From assembly GCA_004325065.1 (NCBI GenBank), contig PITI01000170.1:1-18081 (forward strand): 18,081 nt of DNA. The letters are read 5' to 3'. Shown piece by piece: positions 1 through 7,421 of this stretch (positions within the stretch are counted from its first letter, which is position 1; the number at the start of each line of letters is the position of its first letter). The notes beneath the pieces were generated by a model. The model ran no database searches, was not told where the DNA came from, and was given only the letters and a program-made list of their open reading frames with translations. Position numbers and translations under genes: made by a program. The stretch is from Hamiltosporidium magnivora. Taxonomy: Eukaryota > Microsporidia > Dubosqiidae.

Positions 1-298
1 AAATACAATGATTAAAGTCATAAAATTATTTCCAAATATAGAAATAAAATTTTATTTTTAAGTTAAACAAACACCGAATATCAAAAAACAAATTAAAATG
101 AAATATCTTCGCGAAAATACTAAATTTGTTGTAAAAAATATTAATTTTTACATTAAGAAAATCATACATCTGTTTTATTGCTGTAGAAATGTAAATTTGC
201 AATCTTTTTACTTAAAAAAATAATTTATTTTTTTATAATTTTAAATTCAGATTTTAAAATATATTTGTATCAAATTTCTTCATAAGAATTCATAAATC

Positions 299-382
299 TT
301 TTTTTTCCTAGAATTATAATCAATAACAGTAAATATTTTTTTTTCCTAGAATTATTATTATAATCAATAAATATTTTTGTAA
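299..382. repeat. Short direct duplication with TCCTAGAATTA core
   Basis: Two copies of a T-run followed by TCCTAGAATTATAATCAATA lie about 45 bp apart. The second copy carries a short ATT expansion inside the core. This looks like a simple local duplication in AT-rich DNA, and no function is evident. Confidence 0.6.
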
Positions 383-434
383 TAAATCTTTAAAAAATAG
401 AAATATAATTTGTTGAACTAAATAATACACTTTC

Positions 435-568
435 TTTGAAACAGTCTTACTCTAATAAATAATTCATTAAATAAATTATTATATCAGTATTTGAACTAAT
501 GTTTGAAACAGTCTTACTCCAATAAATAATTCGTTAAATAAATTATTATATAAGTATTTGAACTGATT
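435..568. repeat. 67-bp direct repeat, two copies plus a partial third
   Basis: Copy 1 (435-501) and copy 2 (502-568) both begin TTTGAAACAGTCTTACT and end around TATTTGAACT. By eye they differ at about five positions. A partial third copy of the central segment (AATAAATAATTCGTTAAATA) follows at about 595-619. The copies abut head to tail, so this is a small tandem duplication rather than dispersed elements. Confidence 0.8.
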
Positions 569-766
569 CTTAGAAATATTTTTATTTAAATGAAAATAAA
601 TAATTCGTTAAATAAATTAGTAAATAAATCCAAACAAGATCTTTAAAATATTTTTATTCAAATCAAATTTATTTATTTTTCTGAATATTTTAAATAAAAT
701 TTAGTCTGTAGTAAAATAAGGCTTAAAATATTTTTTAAAACATTTTTTTTCGTTTTATTTTTGTAA

Positions 767-772
767 CCCCAA
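767..772 (+). promoter_or_regulatory. CCC-like motif directly upstream of the uS12 ATG
   Basis: CCCC at 767-770 followed by AA sits immediately before ATG 773, giving the context CCCAAATG. CCC-like motifs close to start codons are a known transcription-associated signal of microsporidian genes, especially highly expressed ones such as ribosomal protein genes. The same CCCAAATG occurs at the start of the bromodomain gene at 16094-16101. The motif supports the start chosen. Confidence 0.6.
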
Positions 773-1266
773 ATGCTTGGATATTATTGTGCTGCTAAGC
801 TAAAGAGAAACAGAAAAACCAAAAGAAAAGCAGATATAGCCTACAGAAGAAGGATGTTGCCCAATAGACATTTAAAATCTATTGTAGGTGGTGCTCCACA
901 GGCAAATGGTATTGTACTTGAGAAAATGTAAGTGTATGATGAATCCCATTGGTCGGGACAACTGATGTTGATGATTCAATTTCTGATACTAATTTTAGCG
1001 GTGTAGAAGCCAAACAACCAAATTCTGCCATCAGAAAAGCTGTACGTGTACAGCTTATAAAGAACAGTAAAAAAGTTACAGCTTTTGTTCCTTATGATGG
1101 TTCTCTCAATTATATTGAATGTAACGATATTGTTACGATTGAAGGTTTTGGTAAACAAGGAAGATCTAAAGGTGATATTCCTGGTATTCGTTTTAAGGTC
1201 TCTAAAGTACAGAATGTCTCTTTGATGGCGATATTTAAGGGAAAGAAAGATAAACCTTCAAGATAA
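773..1266 (+). CDS. RPS23: 40S ribosomal protein uS12 (RPS23), two exons: 773-927 joined to 999-1266
   Basis: This is the decoding-centre protein uS12 of the small ribosomal subunit. Exon 2 reads [13 protein letters not shown], then [19 protein letters not shown] and [18 protein letters not shown], which is the near-invariant eukaryotic uS12 core. Exon 1 encodes a lysine/arginine-rich N-terminus ending GIVLEK. Removing a 71-nt intron (928-998) restores the expected junction GIVLEKI/GVEAK; the split codon AT|C gives Ile (phase 2). The joined product is 140 residues, close to the usual 143-145. An in-frame TAA at 764-766 lies just before ATG 773, so the start is fixed, although the first ten residues are shorter and more divergent than in yeast. 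If unspliced, translation stops inside the GTAAGT donor. AATAAA at 1270-1275 is a plausible polyadenylation signal. An ATG-to-stop ORF call alone would miss exon 1 and start inside the intron. Confidence 0.95.
928..998 (+). other. Spliceosomal intron of uS12 (71 nt)
   Basis: The donor is GTAAGT (928-933), the branch-site match is TACTAAT (987-993, near the yeast TACTAAC consensus), and the acceptor is TAG ending at 998. The branch A at 992 lies only six bases from the acceptor, which is typical of microsporidian introns, where branch site and 3' splice site are nearly fused. The length is not a multiple of three, and the donor itself holds an in-frame TAA. Family conservation of the protein across the junction makes the intron almost certain. 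It is clearly less AT-rich than the flanking spacers. Confidence 0.92.
934..989 (+). ncRNA. Candidate intron-encoded box C/D snoRNA
   Basis: Inside the uS12 intron all four boxes occur in order: C box ATGATGA (936-942), D' box CTGA (962-965), C' box TGATGA (969-974) and D box CTGA (983-986). GTA at 934-936 can pair with TAC at 987-989, closing a kink-turn-like terminus. The 19-nt spacer before D' contains a GC-rich candidate guide ending GGTCGGGACAA, whereas the 8-nt spacer before D looks too short to guide. The D-side stem overlaps the branch site, so mature RNA ends are uncertain. Many snoRNAs in other eukaryotes reside in ribosomal-protein introns, but the target here could not be identified. 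An alternative is that the intron needs these bases for splicing and the boxes are coincidental. Confidence 0.55.
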
Positions 1267-1392
1267 AATAATAAAAGTAATTTATTATTTAAATTTATTG
1301 GTTTATTTAAAAAATATTTTTTTTTAAATATTTGTCTTCTTTTATTTTTGAGAATATATTTTTGTAGGAAATTTTTATTTTTATTTAAAAAA

Positions 1393-1570
1393 AGAAGTAA
1401 AAAAACCCGTATTTTTATAGATTAGAGAAGTAAAAAAATTAGTATTTTTATAGATTAGAGAAGTAAAAAAACCCGTATTTTTATAGATTCAAGAAGTAAA
1501 AAATTTTTATTTTTATAGATTAAAGAAGTAAAAAAATTAGTATTTTTATAGATTAGAGAAGTAAAAAAAT
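1393..1570. repeat. 33-bp tandem repeat, about 5.4 copies in two variants
   Basis: Units start at 1393, 1426, 1459, 1492, 1524 and 1557 (partial), giving spacings of 33, 33, 33, 32 and 33. Each reads AGAAGTAAAAAAA, a 4-5 base variable core, then TATTTTTATAGATT. The core is CCCG in units 1 and 3, TTAG in units 2 and 5, and T-rich in unit 4. A more diverged copy (AAAAAACCGTATTTATA) lies at about 1711-1735. The array lies just past the 3' end of uS12. Confidence 0.9.
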
Positions 1571-2168
1571 TAATAAATAATTTTGAAGAAGGAAATCTAG
1601 AAAATTCTAATAACGAAGTCTACAAAAATATAAATTTATAAGTAAATAAAAATTCTAATAAATATTTTGTAGAATGAAAATATATTTGCTTTAGATATAT
1701 AACATTTGGTTACAAAAAACCGTATTTATATTTATAATCTTGTTATTTATACTTTATTTTTAATTTTATAAAGTGATCATAACTATTTCTTTAATAAATT
1801 TATGATTTAAATAAATTTTCAAATTTGTTTACCTCATAAATACCTCATATTTAGAAATGACGTTGTATTTAAATAAAATATTTTTATGATTGTTGAACAT
1901 CAATTTTGTTTCTAATTATATTAAATAGTGGATATATTTTAAAGAAATATTTTAGTTTATTAATTTTAACTAAATAAAATTATATTCCTTACTAAATAGA
2001 ATCTTCTGAACATTTATGTACATTGTTTATTTATATATTATAAATATAATTTTTCTTAATAATTTCTCAATAAATCTTTAGATATAGAGTTTGGTATCGT
2101 TAATATTATTTTACTTACACATATATTAACTAAATTAAATTTAAATATGGAAATAAAATTAAAAAAAT

Positions 2169-2174
2169 TTTATT
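2169..2174 (-). terminator. Putative poly(A) signal of the Ca2+ ATPase
   Basis: On the minus strand this reads AATAAA, about 25 bases past the ATPase stop codon. In DNA this AT-rich the hexamer also arises by chance, so only the position supports it. Confidence 0.35.
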
Positions 2175-2198
2175 TGAGAAAAATATTGATTATAGAAA

Positions 2199-5183
2199 TT
2201 AGCGATTAAAAACTTCACAATTCTCATCACCGATATTTGAAAATGCTTCTAATAATCTTAATTCCATACTAAGATGTCTAAACGATGACTTCCAATCCCT
2301 AGCAGTTCTTTGAAATTTAAGTCTTAAAAAGGCTCTGATGAATATAAAATATGGAATAACGGTAAATCCTAAAAATATTGTGGCAAACATTTCGTTTAAA
2401 GTGAGTGGAATGGTTTTAAAAACGATCCCGGCATATTGTACGACTATAATCTGGAGCATTGCTAAAATTAAATTCGTGAAAATGAATATTTTGTTTTTCA
2501 GTATTCCGATAAAGGGAGAGTGAAATGGATCTAAGGATCGGGCATTTATTTCATTAAAGAGTTGTACAAAAATAAATGTATTAAATATGAATGTATTTCC
2601 TAAATTAAGATAATAAAGTAAGGAAATCAATAGAAACTGGTAAATGGATGACATTATAATAAATAATTTCATGCTTCTGGTAATTATGGGAGCATTTTTG
2701 GGTTCTGGGCTTCTCCTAAGTAAATAATCATCGGGCTCGTCGGTAGAAAGTGCCAAAGCTGCTAAGGTATCCATTAAAATATTTATCCATATCAATTTTA
2801 TAGGAGAAAAAGCTGATGCAGTTGTTGAAGATAGTAATGAACTTACTATCGCAACACCTATAGTCGTTATTGTAACAGTTAGTTGAAACTGAATAAATTT
2901 TCTAACTGAATTATTTATACATCTTCCCCAAGCCACGGTTTTAATCAAAGAAGAGAAATCATCATCTAATAAAATTATAGATGAAGCTTCTTTGGCGATA
3001 TCGGTACCAGATATTCCCATACCAAACCCAACATCAGCTGATTTTAAGGCTGGGCCGTCATTTGAACCGTCTCCAGTTACTGCAACTATGTTTCCTTTTT
3101 TCTGTAAAATATTTACGAATCTTTTTTTATCAAGTGGATTTGCACGTGCGACTACTTTTATTTTGTGTATTATTCTTTCTAACTCATCATCAGATTTAGA
3201 TCGAAGTTCTTCGCCACTAATACAATAATATGAAGGTGTAAGTATTTTTAATTTTTTTGCTAGATATTCAGCCATGAAGAGATTATCACCAGTTAACATA
3301 ACAAGATTGATTCCAGCTTCTTTGCACTGTATGATTTTTTCAGATACTTCTGGCCTCAGTGGATCTTCTAAAGCGATAGCAATTAAAAAAGTTGTTTTAT
3401 ATTTTCCAATTATAATTGCTTGAGGATCAAATGTATCTAATTCTATATATGACATCACCATTGTTCTATAACACATTCTATCAGCTTCTTCTAAGAAATC
3501 CATCAATGAGTCAATATAAAAAGGTTTTAGAACATCATTTTTCATTTCAAATTTACAGTTTTCTAAAATTACTTCAGGTGCACCTTTGAAATAAACTACA
3601 TATTTGCCTTTGTATTTTATCATAGTTGACATATATTTTGTATCAGAGCTAAATGTATGTCTGGCTATAATTTTATGTCTTTTTCTTATAAATTTATAGT
3701 CTATATCATCTTTCTTGAGGATATCAAGCAATGCGCTTTCGCTTTTAGAGCCAATATATTTTCCTTCTTTGTTTTCAAAAGCAGAACAATTTAAAACTAT
3801 ATTTTTTATTGTGTGATTTAGGGAAGTATGTTTTTCAATTCTTCTCAAAACGCTGGCATTTTGGTGTCCATAAATATTTGTGATTTCAATTTTTATGTTA
3901 TCTGTATAAATATATTTTACTGCCATTTCATTTTTTGTGAGCGTTCCTGTTTTATCGGTGCATATATAGTTTGTATTGTTCATTGTTTCACATGCTGATA
4001 CATCACGTACTAGATTGTTGTCTTTTAGCATACGTTTGGTGCCAAATGATAAAGCAATCGTGATTGCCATAGGTAGTCCTTCTGGAACCGCCATAACAAT
4101 TATTGAGATTGATTCTATTAGTATTTCCATAATTCTGTTCAAATCATATGATGTTCTAAATATTATTCCCTTAATTGTATGTGATAAGAATAAAAGCAAA
4201 GATACGTAAATTGCTTTACGAGCCAGATTTTGTGATAAATCTTCGATTTTAACTTCCAATGGTGTTTTTTTAGATGGTTTTATCATGTTTTTCATAATCT
4301 TTCCTTTGACGGAATGAGTCCCTACAGCTAATATTAGAGCTTTTGCAGATCCTTCAGTAACATACGTACCAGAGGTTAGGAAAATATCATTCTTTATTTT
4401 TTTCTCTACCGTTTCAGATTCCCCAGATATCATCGATTCATCACAGGTTATTTTATCATTTGACACTAATATACAGTCGGCTGGTATGATATCCCCAGGT
4501 TCTAAATAAATTATTTCTCCTGTCATCAATTTTGACGATTTTTTAGTGTCAAAAGCATTATTACAAAAAACCTTGACATTGTAATCAGTATTTTTCTTAT
4601 CCATTTTGCCAAAAAGATTTTCCTGTGAATATTCATTTAATGTTCCAATCAAAACAATTACAATAACTGCCACTAAAATGGATGTACCTTCAATCCAACT
4701 GTATTTCTCAGAAAAATTGATTATTTTATAAGCACCAACTACAAAAGACATGATCGATGCAAATAGTAAAAGAAATAGTGTTTTGTCATTCATGTTGTTG
4801 ATAAGAATTGACCAGAAAGATCTTTTATTTTCAATGGTATTTTCATTATTTCCATAACGATACAGGTTATAATTCTGATATATTTTTTCTATATTTGATA
4901 AATCCAGGTCATTTTTTGATACTAAGGAAGATTCATAAATTAAGAGGTGCTCTTTATCTAATTCAAGTGATCCGTTTTTTAGGTTTCTGTAAAGTAAAGA
5001 CCCGAGATCTTCAATATTATTTATTAAATTTGGAATAAAAATGGTTTTTTTTTCGACTATATTTTCTAGGTCTTCAGCTGATAATTTAAAAAACTTTCCT
5101 TCTAGATTATAAGTATCATACATGAAGCAAAAAAATGTACTATATTTATTCAATGTCTGAAACGAAGATAAAAACTGTTTCAT
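2199..5183 (-). CDS. P-type Ca2+-transporting ATPase, PMCA/PMC1-like (type IIB)
   Basis: This 994-residue pump is predicted to export Ca2+ from the cytosol across the plasma membrane or into a vacuole-like store. Motifs occur in order: actuator-loop SGES (253-256), PEGLP in M4 (367-371), the phosphorylation site DKTGTLT with Asp410, nucleotide-binding KGAPE (533-537), TGD (631-633) and the hinge GDGSNDGPALK (704-714). FQLTV in M5, NILMDTLAALAL in M6 (801-812) and QLFNEINARS in M8 are signatures of plasma-membrane-type (PMCA/yeast Pmc1) rather than SERCA pumps. About ten membrane segments can be placed. All key residues are present. The tail after M10 is only about 40 residues and shows no obvious calmodulin-binding extension, as in fungal Pmc1. 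The first ATG is used; Met21 is a possible alternative start, because the first 20 residues are not clearly conserved and no CCC motif marks the start. Confidence 0.95.
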   Translation of the reverse strand: MKQFLSSFQTLNKYSTFFCFMYDTYNLEGKFFKLSAEDLENIVEKKTIFIPNLINNIEDLGSLLYRNLKNGSLELDKEHLLIYESSLVSKNDLDLSNIEKIYQNYNLYRYGNNENTIENKRSFWSILINNMNDKTLFLLLFASIMSFVVGAYKIINFSEKYSWIEGTSILVAVIVIVLIGTLNEYSQENLFGKMDKKNTDYNVKVFCNNAFDTKKSSKLMTGEIIYLEPGDIIPADCILVSNDKITCDESMISGESETVEKKIKNDIFLTSGTYVTEGSAKALILAVGTHSVKGKIMKNMIKPSKKTPLEVKIEDLSQNLARKAIYVSLLLFLSHTIKGIIFRTSYDLNRIMEILIESISIIVMAVPEGLPMAITIALSFGTKRMLKDNNLVRDVSACETMNNTNYICTDKTGTLTKNEMAVKYIYTDNIKIEITNIYGHQNASVLRRIEKHTSLNHTIKNIVLNCSAFENKEGKYIGSKSESALLDILKKDDIDYKFIRKRHKIIARHTFSSDTKYMSTMIKYKGKYVVYFKGAPEVILENCKFEMKNDVLKPFYIDSLMDFLEEADRMCYRTMVMSYIELDTFDPQAIIIGKYKTTFLIAIALEDPLRPEVSEKIIQCKEAGINLVMLTGDNLFMAEYLAKKLKILTPSYYCISGEELRSKSDDELERIIHKIKVVARANPLDKKRFVNILQKKGNIVAVTGDGSNDGPALKSADVGFGMGISGTDIAKEASSIILLDDDFSSLIKTVAWGRCINNSVRKFIQFQLTVTITTIGVAIVSSLLSSTTASAFSPIKLIWINILMDTLAALALSTDEPDDYLLRRSPEPKNAPIITRSMKLFIIMSSIYQFLLISLLYYLNLGNTFIFNTFIFVQLFNEINARSLDPFHSPFIGILKNKIFIFTNLILAMLQIIVVQYAGIVFKTIPLTLNEMFATIFLGFTVIPYFIFIRAFLRLKFQRTARDWKSSFRHLSMELRLLEAFSNIGDENCEVFNR

Positions 5184-5793
5184 GTAAATAATGTTTATTG
5201 AATAACTATGATAAGAATGAAAAAAAAATATTTTACTATATAATGAGTTTTTAAAACGATCAAAACAGCTTTAAAAAAATATTTGTAAATTCTTCTTGAT
5301 AAATACACTCAATTATTGATCTTCTTTATTTATAATTAATTAATACATTAAGCTTGATCTTTAAAATCCAAATTTAAACATGGAATTATTTTTTTTATAA
5401 AGAAATATATATAATTCTATTTGATTAGAAAATAAAGTATTATATTTGAATAAAAACCTCGAAAAATCATAATTTATTTCAGAACAAACTTAAAAAATAT
5501 TTTAATAAATTTAGTTCGATAATTTTTTTTGTAGTCGTTGAGATAGAATCAAACAAACTATATTTTAAGTTCCTCAAAAAATTTAAGCTCAATATATATT
5601 TATCTTTTATATTTGATTAAAAAGGCTTTAATTTCTTGATCTTTTTATATATTATTATATATTCTCTTTTAAACGTTTTCCGAGGTATTTTTTTGATATT
5701 TCAATTCAATTTTTTCATCGTCGTTGAGAAATTTCTTAATAGAATTATAAAAATTTTTTAATAACCAAATTTTTTATCTTGTGTTTCATTTAA

Positions 5794-5949
5794 TTTAGAT
5801 TTTTTGTGGCTTCACCTCATGATTTCTCTTTTGCTCATTACACTTTACCATCTGTTTTAATCGGTTCTGCTTTACTTTTATTTAGCTTTGGCGCTAGGAA
5901 GTCTTTTTATTTGCCTGAAAAAATCTATTTTATTTGTCTGCTATATTAG
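5794..5949 (+). other. Open 51-codon stretch, possible coding remnant
   Basis: Between an in-frame TAA (5791-5793) and TAG (5947-5949), this less AT-rich stretch reads FVASPHDFSFAHYTLPSVLI and then a hydrophobic run ending in FICLLY. There is no ATG. The composition is more protein-like than the surroundings, suggesting the relic of a membrane-protein gene, but no family was recognised and chance cannot be excluded. Confidence 0.2.
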
Positions 5950-6483
5950 TTAATCAATTAATTGTATAACCTATAGTCCTCCGTAAAAAAAAATTTACTA
6001 AGTACAAAATTTCATAAGTCTGTTTTAAAATAATTGCTATAAACAATTATTATTTAAGCTATACCATATACTATATACTAAATTACACTGTAAAAGACAA
6101 AAAAAATATTACTCGCTATTTTATGATTGTTTATGTATTATGACAAAGATTGGAAACGGAATCCGATCTAAGTAATTTAAGTTATACTTTTCTTATAAAT
6201 TCAAACTTAAAAAAAGTAAAAAAAATATTCATTAATTCTTTTAACAAGATTACTACAATCAAGAAATTTTTTTTAATAATATTCAATGCAGATATATTTT
6301 TGAGCCAATCAAAGATTTTATTGTTTTAAATATTTAGTTCTGCCCACTATTATTGTTTCTGTAAGATTTATAATCGAATAATATCATATTCCTAATTGAA
6401 ACATTATTGTTTGTGTCTTACATTTTTCGAACCAATTAAACATTTCGAGGTGAGCTATTGCTGTAATTATGACCTTAAATGAT

Positions 6484-6533
6484 TATTTAAAGGTGATATT
6501 AATTTCCATTCTCGCTTTTTTCACCTTTAAATA
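6484..6533. repeat. 13-bp perfect inverted repeat with 24-nt loop
   Basis: TATTTAAAGGTGA (6484-6496) is the exact reverse complement of TCACCTTTAAATA (6521-6533). The arms include a GGTGA/TCACC core, unusual in this AT-rich spacer. It could form a hairpin or be a paired protein-binding site. No adjacent gene explains it. Confidence 0.75.
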
Positions 6534-6607
6534 TGTCTTCATTGTTTTTTTCTATGATTTTCTTGCACATCTGTAATTTAAAGATATATTTTATTTGCAT
6601 CGTTTAG

Positions 6608-7361
6608 ATGAAAGAAGAATATCTTCACTTAAAAGCATTTGCTTCTAACGATTAGGAAGAATTTATAAATAAAATGATTACTGAAATTTATAATGGAATA
6701 AAAACTTCACTACATCTTTGATTGTTCAATTGGAATTTGTTTATGAAGAAGAGGTGTGTAAAATTAAAAATTATTTCTAAAGAGAAAATTTGATTTTTTC
6801 AAGTAAATAGATTAGAAATTCGTTGAGATTGTAGGTAATTACTATGTAAAAACATAGAAACTCAGTTTTTCTTATTTTATTCGAAGACTTAAGACATGGG
6901 AAACGCAAAAATTAAACATTATGTTCAAAAAGGCTGAATCCTAATTAAAATATTATAAACGCGGATATAAAATCGAAAATTTGAGTGAATTTCATATAAT
7001 TTCACAAAATATATCTTAAAAAAAGTCTATTTGGTTTATATGGGGTGAGTAAGTGATGATTTTGCAGGTCTCGTGTGAAGATAAAGTAGGTTTCGAGAGC
7101 AGATCACAACCAGATAATATTTATAAAAAACAAAGAACAACATTTTGCTATAAAATGTATTCTACACTATTTATAGATGAAAATCTTTCAAATGTTGATA
7201 TATACGAGGTATCGATAGAGAGTTGTGGAAACAGTAATCTATTTAAAACAACAACTGTATTAATTCATGAAACCAATCTAACAGATGCCACATTTTTTAA
7301 GTGTATTTTTTTCGCATCAAGAATTTGGACTATAAATATTAATAAAAAGTTTAAATTTTAA
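6608..7361 (+). pseudogene. Possible decayed coding region, unidentified
   Basis: From ATG 6608 the plus strand reads MKEEYLHLKAFASND, a TAG stop, then EEFINKMITEIYNGIKTSLH and another stop. A neighbouring frame continues IVQLEFVYEEEVCKIKNYF. Near the end, an uninterrupted 102-codon ORF (7053-7361) contains DENLSNVDIYEVSIESCG. The alternation of leucine/isoleucine, asparagine and acidic residues vaguely resembles the LRR pseudogene next door, which points toward it. The frames are broken repeatedly, and the evidence is only that the amino-acid texture looks protein-like. Random AT-rich sequence remains a real alternative. Confidence 0.25.
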
Positions 7362-7421
7362 TTTATTTTATATTCTGAATATAATAATATTAGTATCAAT
7401 TATAAATGTCCCAAGTTATTG

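Larger units (their letters stand above)
1..772. other. AT-rich intergenic spacer upstream of uS12
   Basis: No convincing gene is seen. A 41-codon ORF opens at ATG 98-100 and closes at 221-223, but its composition is what low-complexity AT-rich DNA gives by chance. The stretch holds two local duplications, listed separately (about 299-382 and 435-568). The last 20 bases carry the T-rich run and CCCC motif that lead into the uS12 start. Confidence 0.7.
1267..2198. other. AT-rich spacer between uS12 and the Ca2+ ATPase
   Basis: The spacer separates the 3' ends of two convergent genes. It contains the uS12 poly(A)-like signal AATAAA (1270-1275), a 33-bp tandem array (1393-1570) with one more diverged copy near 1711-1735, and the probable minus-strand AATAAA for the ATPase (2169-2174). 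No coding potential is seen. Confidence 0.7.
5184..7421. other. Long AT-rich spacer between the ATPase and the LRR pseudogene
   Basis: No intact gene is seen in these 2.2 kb. The spacer contains a 51-codon open stretch without ATG (5794-5949), a 13-bp perfect inverted repeat (6484-6533), and plus-strand stretches at about 6608-7361 that read like broken coding sequence. No tRNA-like cloverleaf or rRNA was recognised. The spacer must hold the ATPase promoter near 5184, but no distinctive motif is visible there. Confidence 0.6.

Noticed and set aside
98..223. 41-codon plus-strand ORF near the left edge
   Set aside because: Short, K/N/F/Y-rich as expected from AT-rich noise, no domain and no start motif.
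949..1266. 105-codon ORF as a complete uS12 gene
   Set aside because: Its first 17 codons are intron sequence without uS12 similarity; splicing at 928/998 gives the conserved protein.
1393..1570. 33-bp array as a CRISPR
   Set aside because: Units abut without unique spacers, and the surrounding genes are eukaryotic.
2338..5038. Several plus-strand ORFs (2338, 2981, 2992, 3976, 4808) opposite the Ca2+ ATPase
   Set aside because: They are antisense shadows of a strongly conserved gene and have no protein-like features of their own.
7036..7069. GTGAGT...TTTTGCAG stretch as an intron
   Set aside because: Too short, lacks the TACTAA-type branch site seen in the uS12 intron, and joins no recognisable exons.
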